Source: Duganella sp. BJB480
Lineage (GTDB): Bacteria > Pseudomonadota > Gammaproteobacteria > Burkholderiales > Burkholderiaceae_D
DNA: 64,000 nt
Assembly (NCBI GenBank): GCA_003416985.1
Contig: QVIN01000007.1
Span: 310,001 to 374,000 of the forward strand
Direction of reading: 5' to 3'
This document shows, in pieces, positions 15,861-24,806 of this stretch (the stretch's first letter is position 1; the number at the start of each line of letters is the position of its first letter). The notes under the pieces are model-generated. The model saw only the letters and a program-made list of their open reading frames with translations, did no database searches and was not told where the DNA came from. The position numbers and the translations under genes are program-made.

Positions 15861-16463
15861 TTACTTCTGCATTGCCCGTTCCAGGAAGTCCAGGCGGTCC
15901 TGGCCCCAGAAACTCTCTCCATCCAACACATACCACGGCGAGCCGAACACGCTGGCCGCCGTTGCGTCTTCCGTATTGCGGTCGTACTCGGCCTGCACGC
16001 TGGCCGTCTCCGCCGACTTGATCAACGCCTTGCCATCGAGACCGAGGCTGCCGGCGATCTGCGCCAGCGTTTCCTCGTCGCCGATGTTTTTATCCTCGGC
16101 CCACAGCCCGCGCATCACCGCCAGCGACAACGACAGCGCCACGTCCACGCCATGCGTCAGGCGCGCGGCGATCAGCATGCGGTTGGCCAGCTCCGGCGAC
16201 ACCGGGAAAAACTTCGGCTGCACGTTCAGCGGAATGCCGAGGAAATCCGACCAGCGCGTCAGCTCGACCAGGCGGTAGGCCTGGCGCTGCGGGGCGCGCT
16301 TGGCCAGCGGCAGGCCGCCGGACACGCCGAACACCTTGCCCAGGTCGACCGGCCGCACTTCGATTTGCACGCCGTGCTGGCGCGCCATGGCGACAAAACG
16401 CTCATGGCCCAGATACGTCCACGGCGAGTGGGCGGCGAAAAAATACTGGCAGACTTTACTCAT
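15861..16463 (-). CDS. DsbA-family 2-hydroxychromene-2-carboxylate isomerase-like protein
   Basis: 200 residues from MSKVCQYFFAAHSPWTYLG. The thioredoxin-like DsbA fold is indicated by YFFAAHSPWTYLG at the start and VFGSPWYVLDGESFWGQDRL near the end. A Ser-Pro-Trp stretch replaces CxxC, as in glutathione-dependent HCCA isomerases (NahD family) and kappa-class GSTs, so a redox disulfide role is unlikely. No signal peptide. A further upstream start (16493) would overlap the preceding gene and is not favoured. It starts 10 bases after the HemJ-like gene stop. Confidence 0.83.
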   Translation of the reverse strand: MSKVCQYFFAAHSPWTYLGHERFVAMARQHGVQIEVRPVDLGKVFGVSGGLPLAKRAPQRQAYRLVELTRWSDFLGIPLNVQPKFFPVSPELANRMLIAARLTHGVDVALSLSLAVMRGLWAEDKNIGDEETLAQIAGSLGLDGKALIKSAETASVQAEYDRNTEDATAASVFGSPWYVLDGESFWGQDRLDFLERAMQK

Positions 16464-16473
16464 GACACTCCGA

Positions 16474-16890
16474 TCAGAAGGGTTTGACCACAACCAGCAG
16501 CACTATCGCCAGCAGCAGAAACACCGGCAGCTCATTGAACACGCGGAACCACTTGTGGCTGCGCGTATTGACGCCCTTCTCGAACTTCTTGAGGATGGGG
16601 CCACAGGCGTGGTGATAACCGATCACCAGCACCACGAAGAACAGCTTGGCGTGCAGCCAGTGCGGCATCTGCGCGCCGTACTGCATCCACACCAGGATCG
16701 CGCCGAACACCACCGCGAACACCGACAGCCACATCGAAAAACGATACAGCTTGCGCGCCATGACCAGCAGGCGCGCGGTCGAGGCCTTGTCGGTCTCCAT
16801 CGCCAGGTTGACGAAGATGCGCGGCAGGTAGAACACGCCCGCCATCCAGGCGATCACGAAGAAAATGTGCAGCGCTTTAATCCAGAGCAT
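16474..16890 (-). CDS. HemJ/CopD-like integral membrane protein
   Basis: 138 residues with four hydrophobic segments. The N-terminus MLWIKALHIFFVIAWMAGVF, then YLPRIFV, and the later HAKLFFVVLVIGYHH match the UPF0093 family, whose characterised member HemJ is a protoporphyrinogen IX oxidase. The His of ALH and Lys of HAKL correspond to residues conserved in HemJ. Database entries for betaproteobacteria often call it CopD family. Inner membrane; a role in haem synthesis is likely but inferred. It lies eight bases after proA and ten before the DsbA-family gene. Confidence 0.75.
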   Translation of the reverse strand: MLWIKALHIFFVIAWMAGVFYLPRIFVNLAMETDKASTARLLVMARKLYRFSMWLSVFAVVFGAILVWMQYGAQMPHWLHAKLFFVVLVIGYHHACGPILKKFEKGVNTRSHKWFRVFNELPVFLLLAIVLLVVVKPF

Positions 16891-16898
16891 ACGTCTCC

Positions 16899-18170
16899 TT
16901 ATTGACGGATTTCGCCGTGACCGAACACGACGTACTTCAGCGAAGTCAAACCTTCCAGCCCAACCGGGCCGCGCGCGTGCAGCTTGTCGTTGGAGATGCC
17001 GATCTCCGCGCCCAGGCCGTACTCGAAACCGTCGGCGAAACGCGTCGAGGCGTTGATCATCACCGACGCCGAATCGACTTCGCGCAGGAAGCGCATCGCG
17101 GCCGTGTGGTCTTCCGTGACGATGGCCTCGGTGTGCTTGGACGAGTAATGATTGATGTGCTCCATCGCCTCGTCGATGCCGTCGACGATTTTCACCGACA
17201 GGATCGCGGCCAGGTATTCGGTCGACCAGTCTTCCTCGACGGCGGCCACCAGGTGCGGATAGCCGGCGGCGGACAGGATCGCCATCGCCTCGGGATCGGC
17301 GCGCAGTTCCACCTGCTTGGTCGCGTACAGCTTGGCCAGTTCCGGCAGCACGGCCGGCGCGATGGCGCGCGCCACCAGCAGCGTTTCCATGGTGTTGCAG
17401 GTGCCGTAGCGGTGGCACTTGGCGTTGAACGCGATGTCGAGCGCCTTCTTCATGTCGGCCTTGGCGTCGATGTAGACGTGGCAGATGCCGTCCAGGTGTT
17501 TGATCATCGGCACCGTCGCCTCGGCCATCAGGCGCGCGATCAGGCCCTTGCCGCCGCGCGGCACGATCACGTCCACGTACTGCGGCATGGTGATCAGCGC
17601 ACCGACGGCGGCGCGGTCGGTGGTATCCACCACTTGCACGCCATCCTCCGGCAGGCCGGCGCCCAGCAGGCCTTCCTTGACCAGCTTCGCCAGCGCGCGG
17701 TTGCAGTGGATCGCCTCCGAGCCGCCGCGCAGGATGGTGGCGTTGCCGCTCTTGATGCACAGGCCCGCCGCGTCCACCGTCACGTTCGGGCGGGATTCGT
17801 AGATGATGCCGATCACGCCCAGCGGCACGCGCATCTGGCCGACCTGGATGCCGGTCGGGCGGAACTTCAGGCCCGAGATTTCGCCGATCGGGTCGGGCAG
17901 CGCGACGATCTGGCGCAGGCCTTCCACCATCGTCGCGATGGCCTTGTCGGACAGCGCCAGGCGGTCCAGCATGGCCGGGGCCAGGCCGTTGGCGGCCGCC
18001 GCTTCCATGTCCAGCTGGTTGGCGGCGCGCAGTTGGGCGGCGTCGCGCTCGATCGCATCGGCGATCAGCGTCAGCGCGCGGTTGCGGGTGGCGCTGTCGG
18101 CGCGGGCCATGGCGCGCGATGCCTTGCGCGCCTGCTGGCCCAGTTGTTCCATGTAGTGCTTGATATCCAT
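16899..18170 (-). CDS. proA: Gamma-glutamyl phosphate reductase
   Basis: 423 residues from MDIKHYMEQLGQQARK, chosen because GGGA precedes it; an ATG two codons upstream (18176) is less well placed. This NADPH-dependent enzyme converts gamma-glutamyl phosphate to glutamate semialdehyde in proline synthesis. It shows the ALDH-like fold with VPLGVIGIIYESRPNVTVD, LIVPRGG-type VIVPRGGKGLI, catalytic Cys in YGTCNTMETLLV, and FADGFEYGLGAEIGIS near the end. Length is normal. A 102-base gap with an inverted repeat separates it from holA. The partner kinase proB is not in the window. Confidence 0.96.
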   Translation of the reverse strand: MDIKHYMEQLGQQARKASRAMARADSATRNRALTLIADAIERDAAQLRAANQLDMEAAAANGLAPAMLDRLALSDKAIATMVEGLRQIVALPDPIGEISGLKFRPTGIQVGQMRVPLGVIGIIYESRPNVTVDAAGLCIKSGNATILRGGSEAIHCNRALAKLVKEGLLGAGLPEDGVQVVDTTDRAAVGALITMPQYVDVIVPRGGKGLIARLMAEATVPMIKHLDGICHVYIDAKADMKKALDIAFNAKCHRYGTCNTMETLLVARAIAPAVLPELAKLYATKQVELRADPEAMAILSAAGYPHLVAAVEEDWSTEYLAAILSVKIVDGIDEAMEHINHYSSKHTEAIVTEDHTAAMRFLREVDSASVMINASTRFADGFEYGLGAEIGISNDKLHARGPVGLEGLTSLKYVVFGHGEIRQ

Positions 18171-18186
18171 GTTCATCCCATTAGAA

Positions 18187-18270
18187 CCCGTCATTCCCGC
18201 GCAGGCGGGAATCCATAGAACGCTGGCGTGCATGCTCAGCATGGATTCCCGCTTTCGCGGGAATGACGGG
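18187..18270. repeat. Pair of inverted GTCATTCCCGC-type palindromic repeats
   Basis: Two 30-base arms, 18187-18216 and 18241-18270, are inverted copies of each other, differing only in the short inner loop (GCAG versus GAAA in the same orientation). Each arm is itself a hairpin: CATTCCCGC pairs with GCGGGAAT. The arrangement is typical of REP-like dispersed palindromes of beta- and gammaproteobacteria. It ends two bases before the holA stop codon region and fills the holA-proA gap, where it could stabilise or attenuate the operon transcript. Confidence 0.85.
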
Positions 18271-18272
18271 CG

Positions 18273-19289
18273 TCAGCCGCGTGCGACTTTCAATCCCAGT
18301 TGCAGCATCGAATCCCACGCGTCGCCGGCGTGCGCTTTGGCGCGCAAGCCCTTGATCATCTTGTCGACCTGCGCCGCGTCCTTCATCGCCGCTTCCAGTA
18401 CCGGCAGCGAGATGCGGCGCAGCGCCGGCTCCATCATGCGTTCCTTCGGTCCCCAGATGCGATACTCCTTGAGCAGCGCACCCAGCGGACGGCCCTGCGC
18501 CATGCCCGCCTTCAGCTTGAGCAGCGTGCGGATTTCCTCCGACACGGCCCACAGCACCAGCGGCAGCGCCTCGCCCTCGCCCTTCAAGCCCTCCAGCATG
18601 CGCACCAGACGCGCCGGATCGCCCGACAGCATCGCTTCACTGAGCTTGAACACGTCGTAACGCGCCACGTTCAGCACCGCTTCGTGCACCTGCTCGTAGG
18701 TCAGCTTGCCCGGCTCGTGCAGCAAGGCCAACTTCTGTATCTCCTGATGGGCCGCAAGCAGGTTGCCTTCAACGCGATCGGCGATGAAATCGATGCTCTG
18801 TCTATCCGCGCTTTGCCCTTGTGCGGCAAGGCGCTGGCCTATCCAATTGGGTAACTGCGCCCGTTCAATCTGGGCGATGTCGATATACACCGCCGCCTGC
18901 TGCAGGCTGGCGACCCACGCCGCCTTCTGCGTCTGCCAATCCAGCTTGGGCAGCGTGATCAGGGTCAGATTGTCCGGACTCAAATCCTTCACATAATTCT
19001 GCAGCGCCGCGCCGCCGTCCTTGCCCGGCTTGCCGGTCGGGATGCGCAGCTCGATCAGCTTCTTGTCACCGAACAGCGACAGCGCCTGGTTGGACGCCAG
19101 CAGCTCGCCCCACTTGAAGCTGCGTTCCACGGTCAGCACGTCGCGCTCGGAATAGCCTTGCGCGCGCGCCGCCTTGCGGATCTTGTCCGCGGCCTCCAGC
19201 GCCAGCAGATGCTCGTCGCTGGTGATCACGTACAGCTGGGACAACGACTTCGTCAAATGGCCGTCCAGCGCTTCTAACCGCAATTGCAT
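18273..19289 (-). CDS. holA: DNA polymerase III subunit delta
   Basis: 338 residues, normal for HolA, the clamp-loader subunit that opens the beta sliding clamp. Recognised by the N-terminal LYVITSDEHLLALEAADKIR and RDVLTVERSFKWGELLASNQ-type region, the SLFGDKKLIELRIP motif, then GNLLAAHQEIQKLALL and RYDVFKLSEAMLSGDPARL. Cytoplasmic, replisome. It follows lptE with a nine-base gap, the usual leuS-lptE-holA order of proteobacteria. Confidence 0.95.
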   Translation of the reverse strand: MQLRLEALDGHLTKSLSQLYVITSDEHLLALEAADKIRKAARAQGYSERDVLTVERSFKWGELLASNQALSLFGDKKLIELRIPTGKPGKDGGAALQNYVKDLSPDNLTLITLPKLDWQTQKAAWVASLQQAAVYIDIAQIERAQLPNWIGQRLAAQGQSADRQSIDFIADRVEGNLLAAHQEIQKLALLHEPGKLTYEQVHEAVLNVARYDVFKLSEAMLSGDPARLVRMLEGLKGEGEALPLVLWAVSEEIRTLLKLKAGMAQGRPLGALLKEYRIWGPKERMMEPALRRISLPVLEAAMKDAAQVDKMIKGLRAKAHAGDAWDSMLQLGLKVARG

Positions 19290-19298
19290 CGCGCGCCC

Positions 19299-19892
19299 TT
19301 ACTGGATAGGCACGGCGGGCACGGACGGCGTCGGCGACGCCGGCGGCGGCAGCGACACCTGCTGCGGCTTGATGGCCGCGATACGGCGCATCATCTGCTG
19401 CACCAAGTCCGTCTGCATGTCCTTGTACAGCAGCGCTTCTTCCTGTTCCTTCGCCAGCAACTGGGTTTCGTTGAAGTCGATGGGGCGGGTCAGCAGGATC
19501 TGCGTACGGCCCAGCAGCTCCTTGCCCTGCTTGTCCAAGACGCGGAACACGATGTTATACGACAGCAGGTACTGGCTCACGCGGCCATTGCGGTTCAGCG
19601 TCAGGATGGACTTGGTGCGGGTCTTCTCGGGGTCGGACAGCACCTCGATCACGCCGTCCGCATCCTTGGCCGCGTTGACGACGGTGGTGCCGCCGTTGGC
19701 GCGGATGTTGCGCTTCAAATCGATGGCCAGCGGCGACGCTTCCGGCAGTCCGACATACATCGTCGGGAACGGCAGCGTGTAGTGGCCGCCGTCGCCGCGC
19801 AGATGGAAGCCGCAGGCCGACACGGTCAGCGCCACGGCCAACACTGCGGCGGCCAGCCGGCCGCGCCGGAACAACTCGGAAGTAGTCAGCAT
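19299..19892 (-). CDS. lptE: LPS-assembly lipoprotein LptE
   Basis: 197 residues with a lipoprotein signal: a basic start (FRRGRL), a hydrophobic stretch and the lipobox VSAC followed by GFHLRG, the hallmark start of LptE/RlpB. LptE plugs the LptD barrel in the outer membrane and helps deliver lipopolysaccharide to the surface; lptD lies at 37009-39282. Twelve bases separate it from leuS. The C-terminal tail is Pro/Ser rich and probably disordered. Confidence 0.92.
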   Translation of the reverse strand: MLTTSELFRRGRLAAAVLAVALTVSACGFHLRGDGGHYTLPFPTMYVGLPEASPLAIDLKRNIRANGGTTVVNAAKDADGVIEVLSDPEKTRTKSILTLNRNGRVSQYLLSYNIVFRVLDKQGKELLGRTQILLTRPIDFNETQLLAKEQEEALLYKDMQTDLVQQMMRRIAAIKPQQVSLPPPASPTPSVPAVPIQ

Positions 19893-19904
19893 GTTTGAAC
19901 CCAG

Positions 19905-22535
19905 TTAAACCACGATGTTGATCAATTTGCCCGGCACCACGATGACCTTCTTCGGCGTGCCTTCGATGAACTTCTGCACCGCCTCGTTGGCCAGCGCCGC
20001 CGCCTCGATGCTCGCCTTGTCGGCGGTCTTGGCCACGACCACGCTGCCACGCAGCTTGCCGTTCACCTGGATCATCATCTCGATCTCGGACTGCTCCAGC
20101 GCGGCCGGATCGACCTGCGGCCACTGCACGTTGAGGATGTCGCCGTGCGCCTTGGCGTAGCCCAGTTCCTCCCACAGCACGTGGGTGATGTGCGGGGCCA
20201 CTGGGTTCAGCAAACGCAGGAAGATCGAATAGCCTTCGGACAGCGACGCGGCATCCGCGTCCTTGGCCGATTCCAGCGTATTCAGCATCTTCATGCAGGC
20301 CGACACCACGGTGTTGTACTGGATGCGCTTGATGTCGTAGTCTGCCTGCTGCAGCACCTTGTGCAGTTCGCGGCGCAGGGTTTTACCAGCGTCGGTGGTC
20401 ACGGTGGCGGTCAGCGGCGCGCCGGCGGCGGCGATGGCGTCGCGCTGCGCGTAGCCGAAGCCCCATACGCGGCGCAGGAAGCGGTTGGCGCCTTCGACGC
20501 CGCTGCCCGACCATTCCAGGGTCTGTTCCGGCGGCGAGGCGAACATCGTGAACAGGCGCGCGGTGTCGGCGCCGTATTGCTCGATCTGCGCGGCCGGGTC
20601 GATGCCGTTGTTCTTCGACTTCGACATCTTCTCGGTGCCGCCGATGTTCACCGGCTGGCCGTCGGCCTTCGAGACCGCGCCTTGCGGGCGGCCCTTGTCG
20701 TCCAAGGTCAGGTCGACGTCGGCCGGGTTGAACCAGGTCTTCTTGCCGGCGGCGTCTTCGCGGTAGTAGGTCTCGTTGAGCACCATGCCCTGCGTGAGCA
20801 GGTTGACGAACGGCTCGTCGAACTTGACCAGGCCGAAGTCGCGCATGATCTTGGTCCAGAAGCGCGCGTACAGCAGGTGCATGACGGCGTGCTCGATGCC
20901 GCCGATGTACTGGTCCATCGGCATCCAGTAGTCATTGCGCTCGTCGACCATGGCCTTGTCCGAACCCGGCGAGGTATAGCGCATGTAGTACCACGACGAA
21001 TCGACGAAGGTGTCCATCGTGTCGGTCTCGCGGCGCGCGGGCTTGCCGCACTGCGGGCAGTCGCACTTGAGGAAGGCCTCGTATTTGTTCAGCGGATTGC
21101 CGGTACCATCGGGTACGCAGTCTTCCGGCAGCACCACCGGCAGGTCCTTCTCCGGCACCGGCACCACGCCGCAATCGCCGCAGTGGATCATCGGGATCGG
21201 CGTGCCCCAGTAGCGCTGGCGCGAGATGCCCCAGTCGCGCAGACGGAAGGTGATCTTCTTCTCGCCCAGGCCCTTGGCTGCCATGTCGGCGGCCACCGCA
21301 TCGACGGCTTCGGCGTAGCGCAGGCCGTCGTACTTGCCGGAGTTGGTGACGATGGAGATGTCCTTGTCGCCGTACCATTCCTGCCAGGCGTCGGTGGAGA
21401 ACTCCTTGCCCTCGGCCTGGATGACCTGCTTGATCGGCAGATTGTATTTTTTGGCGAAGGCGAAATCGCGCTCGTCGTGCGCGGGCACGCCCATGACGGC
21501 GCCGTCGCCGTAGGTGATCAGCACGTAGTTGCCGACCCAGACCTCGACCTGCTCGCCGGTCAGCGGATGGGTGACGAACAGGCCGGTCGGCATGCCCTTC
21601 TTCTCCATCGTCGCCATGTCGGCTTCGATCACGGAACCCAGCTTGCACTCGGCGTTGAACGCGGCCAGTTCAGGATTGGTCTGCGCGGCGTGGATCGCCA
21701 GCGGATGCTCGGCCGCCACGGCGCAGAAGGTCACGCCCATCACGGTGTCCGGACGGGTGGTGAAGACGTACATCTTGCCGTCCTGGATCAGCTGGCCGTC
21801 GGCGCCCTTGATCTGGTGCGGGAAGGCGAAGCGCACGCCGGTCGACTTGCCGATCCAGTTGGTCTGCATGGTGCGCACGCGCTCGGGCCAGCCCGGCAGC
21901 TTGTCGTCGACATAGGCCAGCAGCTCGTCGGCGTAGTCGGTGATGCGGGCGTAGTACATCGGGATCTCGCGCTTTTCGATCAGCGCGCCGGAACGCCAGC
22001 CGCGGCCGTCGACCACCTGCTCGTTGGCCAGCACGGTCTGGTCGATCGGGTCCCAGTTCACGGTGCCGGTCTTCTTGTAGATGATGCCCTTTTCCAGCAT
22101 CTTCAGGAACATCCACTGGTTCCACTTGTAGTATTCCGGCTTGCACGCGGTCATTTCACGCGACCAGTCGATCGCCAGGCCCATCGACTCCATCTGCTCG
22201 CGCATGTGGGCGATGTTGGAGTAGGTCCATTGAGCGGGCGGCACGTTGTTGGCCATCGCCGCGTTTTCCGCCGGCATGCCGAACGCGTCCCAGCCCATCG
22301 GCATGAGCACGTTGTAGCCGTTCATGCGCAGATAGCGATACATCACATCGTTGATCGTATAGTTGCGGACGTGGCCCATGTGCAGCTTGCCCGATGGATA
22401 AGGCAGCATCGAACAGGCGTAATACTTCCCTTTCGGGAAACGCGGGTCGTGTTCGACGGCCTTGTAGGCGTCGATGGCTTTCCAGTGCGATTGAGCGGCT
22501 TTTTCTACGTCAGCGGGACTATATTTATCTTGCAT
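19905..22535 (-). CDS. leuS: Leucyl-tRNA synthetase
   Basis: 876 residues, full length. Class Ia signatures are intact: HMGH in PYPSGKLHMGHVRNYTI and KMSKS in GTEKMSKSKNNGIDP. The CP1 editing domain (about 220-420) includes TTRPDTVMGVTF and HDERDFAFA; a CxxC zinc-like knot (CDCPQCGK) is present. It charges tRNA-Leu in the cytoplasm. It heads the minus-strand leuS-lptE-holA-proA run; a palindromic repeat lies 48 bases upstream of its start. Confidence 0.98.
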   Translation of the reverse strand: MQDKYSPADVEKAAQSHWKAIDAYKAVEHDPRFPKGKYYACSMLPYPSGKLHMGHVRNYTINDVMYRYLRMNGYNVLMPMGWDAFGMPAENAAMANNVPPAQWTYSNIAHMREQMESMGLAIDWSREMTACKPEYYKWNQWMFLKMLEKGIIYKKTGTVNWDPIDQTVLANEQVVDGRGWRSGALIEKREIPMYYARITDYADELLAYVDDKLPGWPERVRTMQTNWIGKSTGVRFAFPHQIKGADGQLIQDGKMYVFTTRPDTVMGVTFCAVAAEHPLAIHAAQTNPELAAFNAECKLGSVIEADMATMEKKGMPTGLFVTHPLTGEQVEVWVGNYVLITYGDGAVMGVPAHDERDFAFAKKYNLPIKQVIQAEGKEFSTDAWQEWYGDKDISIVTNSGKYDGLRYAEAVDAVAADMAAKGLGEKKITFRLRDWGISRQRYWGTPIPMIHCGDCGVVPVPEKDLPVVLPEDCVPDGTGNPLNKYEAFLKCDCPQCGKPARRETDTMDTFVDSSWYYMRYTSPGSDKAMVDERNDYWMPMDQYIGGIEHAVMHLLYARFWTKIMRDFGLVKFDEPFVNLLTQGMVLNETYYREDAAGKKTWFNPADVDLTLDDKGRPQGAVSKADGQPVNIGGTEKMSKSKNNGIDPAAQIEQYGADTARLFTMFASPPEQTLEWSGSGVEGANRFLRRVWGFGYAQRDAIAAAGAPLTATVTTDAGKTLRRELHKVLQQADYDIKRIQYNTVVSACMKMLNTLESAKDADAASLSEGYSIFLRLLNPVAPHITHVLWEELGYAKAHGDILNVQWPQVDPAALEQSEIEMMIQVNGKLRGSVVVAKTADKASIEAAALANEAVQKFIEGTPKKVIVVPGKLINIVV

Positions 22536-22583
22536 GATGGTGTGCGGCCAATAAGTGTATATGAACCGGACATTATAACCCAG

Positions 22584-22660
22584 GGGGTCAAGTCTGACAT
22601 TCGGACACGGCCCCGGCCGTACTGCGGAAGAGCTCGTGTCCGAATGTCAGACTTGACCCC
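22584..22660. repeat. Palindromic repeat element, copy 1
   Basis: 77 bases with a perfect 26-base inverted repeat at the ends: left arm 22584-22609 begins GGGGTCAAGTCTGACATTCG, right arm 22635-22660 is its exact reverse complement. The 25-base centre (with GCCGTA) is not palindromic. It lies between leuS and the AraC gene. Two further copies are at 25561-25646 and 33475-33572. No transposase is encoded, so it is a MITE- or REP-like non-autonomous element. Confidence 0.9.
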
Positions 22661-22693
22661 AAAGTTGGTTGGGCGCAAAGGTATACTGTGCGG

Positions 22694-23488
22694 ATGTACT
22701 ATCGCGAATATCCTCCCCATCCGGCGCTGGCCGCGCACGTCGAGTGCATGTGGGCCGCCCGCGCGCCCGGCGGCGCGCACACGCACCGGGTGCTGCCGGA
22801 TAATTGTGTCGATATTCTTTGGCAGGACGGCGGCCAGCCAGGCTTCGCGGTCGGCATGATGAGCAGCGCCATCCTGGTCGCCAGCGGCGGGCCGCTGCGC
22901 ACGGTGGCGGTGCGCTTCAAGCCCGGCGCGGCGGGCGCTTTCCTGGCCGCGCCGCTGCATGCGCTCACCGACCAGCGCGCCGATATCGACCAGCTCTGGG
23001 GCCGTAGCGACGCCGAACAGCTGGCCGATGCGCTGTGGACCTGCGAGCTGTCCGACCGCGAGCGGATCGCCGTGATCGAGCATCAACTGCTGCTCCGGCT
23101 GCGCGCGGCGGGCGGCGCGGCCACGGCGCGCACGGCGGCCGCGCGGGCCATCGGCATGCCCGGCGACGCGGGCGCGCGTTTGATCCACCACGCCCTGGCT
23201 GCGCTGGGGGCCAGCGACGGCGCGCTGCGCATCGAGCATCTGGCGGACCAGCTGGGCGTGTCGCGCCAGTACCTCGCGACGCTGTTCCGCGCGCGGGTCG
23301 GGCTGTCGCCCAAGCTGTATGCGCGCATCTGCCGCTTCCGCCGGGCCGCCGCCGCGCTCAAGGCCTCGCCGGGACCGGACTGGGCGCAACTGGCGCTGGA
23401 CTGCGGCTATTTCGACCAGTCGCACCTGATTCACGATTTCCAGGAATTCGCCGGCAGCGCGCCGGAGCGCTTCCTGCAGGGCGTCTAG
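22694..23488 (+). CDS. AraC family transcriptional regulator
   Basis: 264 residues from the ATG of MYYREYPPHPALAAHVECMW; a GTG two codons earlier is possible. The N-terminal half is the sensing domain (RVLPDNCVDILWQDGG, TVAVRFKPGAAGAFL) of the group with a DUF6597-like domain. The C-terminal half has two helix-turn-helix motifs (RIEHLADQLGVSRQYLATLF and LALDCGYFDQSHLIHDFQEF). A VOC-fold gene follows in the same direction after 72 bases and may be a target. Inducer unknown. Confidence 0.88.
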   Translation: MYYREYPPHPALAAHVECMWAARAPGGAHTHRVLPDNCVDILWQDGGQPGFAVGMMSSAILVASGGPLRTVAVRFKPGAAGAFLAAPLHALTDQRADIDQLWGRSDAEQLADALWTCELSDRERIAVIEHQLLLRLRAAGGAATARTAAARAIGMPGDAGARLIHHALAALGASDGALRIEHLADQLGVSRQYLATLFRARVGLSPKLYARICRFRRAAAALKASPGPDWAQLALDCGYFDQSHLIHDFQEFAGSAPERFLQGV

Positions 23489-23560
23489 CTTCCATTTTTA
23501 CAATCGCATCCGCTGCCGGTGTGCCAAGATGATGTTTTCAACATCTCAGTGGAGACAAGC

Positions 23561-23926
23561 ATGATCAAGGGATTACGCACCGTGGCCTATCCAGTCGCCG
23601 ACCTGGCGGCGGCCAAGGCCTGGTACAGCAAGGTGTTCGACACGGCGCCCTACTTCGACCAGCCGTTCTACGTCGGCTTCAACGTCGGCGGCTTCGAGCT
23701 GGGCCTGATCCCGGACGGCAAGCCCGGCCAGACCGGCAGCATGGTCTACTGGGGCGTGGACGATATCGCCGCCGAAGTGGACCGCATCGTCGCCCTGGGC
23801 GCCACCGTGCGCGGGGCGATCCAGGACGTGGGCGAGAACATCAAGACGGTCGAGCTGGCCGATCCGTTCGGCAATCTGCTTTGCCTGATCGACAACCCTC
23901 ATTTCGATTTGGCAGCGGTACGCTAG
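23561..23926 (+). CDS. VOC family protein (glyoxalase/dioxygenase fold)
   Basis: 121 residues starting at MIKGLRTVAYPVADLAAAKA, chosen because GGAGA lies upstream and the fold begins there. The vicinal-oxygen-chelate pattern is clear: VADLAAAKAWYSKVFDTAPY, FELGLIPDG, YWGVDDIAAEVDRIVALGA and LADPFGNLLCLIDNP. These are single-domain metal-dependent lyases, dioxygenases or resistance proteins; the reaction cannot be read from sequence. It sits between the AraC regulator and map on the plus strand. Confidence 0.87.
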   Translation: MIKGLRTVAYPVADLAAAKAWYSKVFDTAPYFDQPFYVGFNVGGFELGLIPDGKPGQTGSMVYWGVDDIAAEVDRIVALGATVRGAIQDVGENIKTVELADPFGNLLCLIDNPHFDLAAVR

Positions 23927-23972
23927 CGGATGTGGCAGTATACGCGCCTCCGAAAATGAAAGAGGTCGCACC

Positions 23973-24806
23973 ATGTCCCGCCGTAACGCCAATCTGATCA
24001 AGTCGCCCGAGCAAATCGTCCAGGCGCGCGTCGCCGCCCAGCTGGCGGCCGACGTGCTGACCATGATCACGCCGCACGTCAAGCCCGGCGTCAGCACCGG
24101 CTACCTCGACAAGCTGTGCAACGACTACATCGTCAACGTGCAGCAGGCGATCCCGGCCAACGTGGGCTACGGCGGCTTCCCGGCCACCGTGTGCAGCTCG
24201 GTCAACCACGTGGTGTGCCACGGCATTCCGAAGGACGACCACATCCTCAAGGATGGCGACATCATCAACCTCGACGTCGCCGTCATCAAGGATGGCTGGC
24301 ACGGCGACACCAGCCGCATGTACTACGTCGGCGAGCCGTCCAAGGCCACCCGCAAGCTGGTCGAGACCACCTACGCGGCGATGTGGGCCGGCATCCGCGC
24401 GGTCAAGCCACGCGCGACGCTGGGCGACGTCGGCTTCGCGATCCAGACCGTGGCCGAGAAGGCCGGCTACAGCGTGGTGCTGGATTACTGCGGCCACGGC
24501 ATCGGCATGGTCTACCACGACGAGCCGCAGGTGGCGCACTACGGCCGTCCGGGTCAGGGCGTGGTGCTCAAGGCGGGCATGCTGTTCACGATCGAGCCGA
24601 TGATCAACGCCGGCAAGGCGGCGACCAAGGAGTTGAACGACGGCTGGACCGTCGAGACGCGCGACAAATCGCTGTCGGCGCAATGGGAGCACATGGTGCT
24701 GGTGACCGAGACCGGCTTCGAAGTGCTGACGCTGGCCCCCGGCGAGACCGGCGCGAAGTCGCAGATCCCGAACGCGGTGCCGGCCGGCGTGGTCAGCGCA
24801 GCGTAA
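23973..24806 (+). CDS. map: Type I methionine aminopeptidase
   Basis: 277 residues. Removes N-terminal methionine from nascent proteins. All five metal ligands are visible: two Asp (INLDVAVIKDGWHGDTSRMY), His (CGHGIGMVYHDEP), Glu (FTIEPMIN) and Glu (WEHMVLVTE). The substrate-pocket Cys-Ser region (TVCSSVNHVVCHGIP) is normal. A second map copy elsewhere is possible, since the usual map-rpsB neighbourhood is absent. Its last 14 bases overlap the 3' end of the convergent barstar-family gene. Confidence 0.95.
   Translation: MSRRNANLIKSPEQIVQARVAAQLAADVLTMITPHVKPGVSTGYLDKLCNDYIVNVQQAIPANVGYGGFPATVCSSVNHVVCHGIPKDDHILKDGDIINLDVAVIKDGWHGDTSRMYYVGEPSKATRKLVETTYAAMWAGIRAVKPRATLGDVGFAIQTVAEKAGYSVVLDYCGHGIGMVYHDEPQVAHYGRPGQGVVLKAGMLFTIEPMINAGKAATKELNDGWTVETRDKSLSAQWEHMVLVTETGFEVLTLAPGETGAKSQIPNAVPAGVVSAA

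Noticed and set aside
20145..22859. Plus-strand open frame of about 900 codons opposite leuS
   Set aside because: Shadow of leuS; composition is that of antisense codons and it runs through the palindromic repeat.
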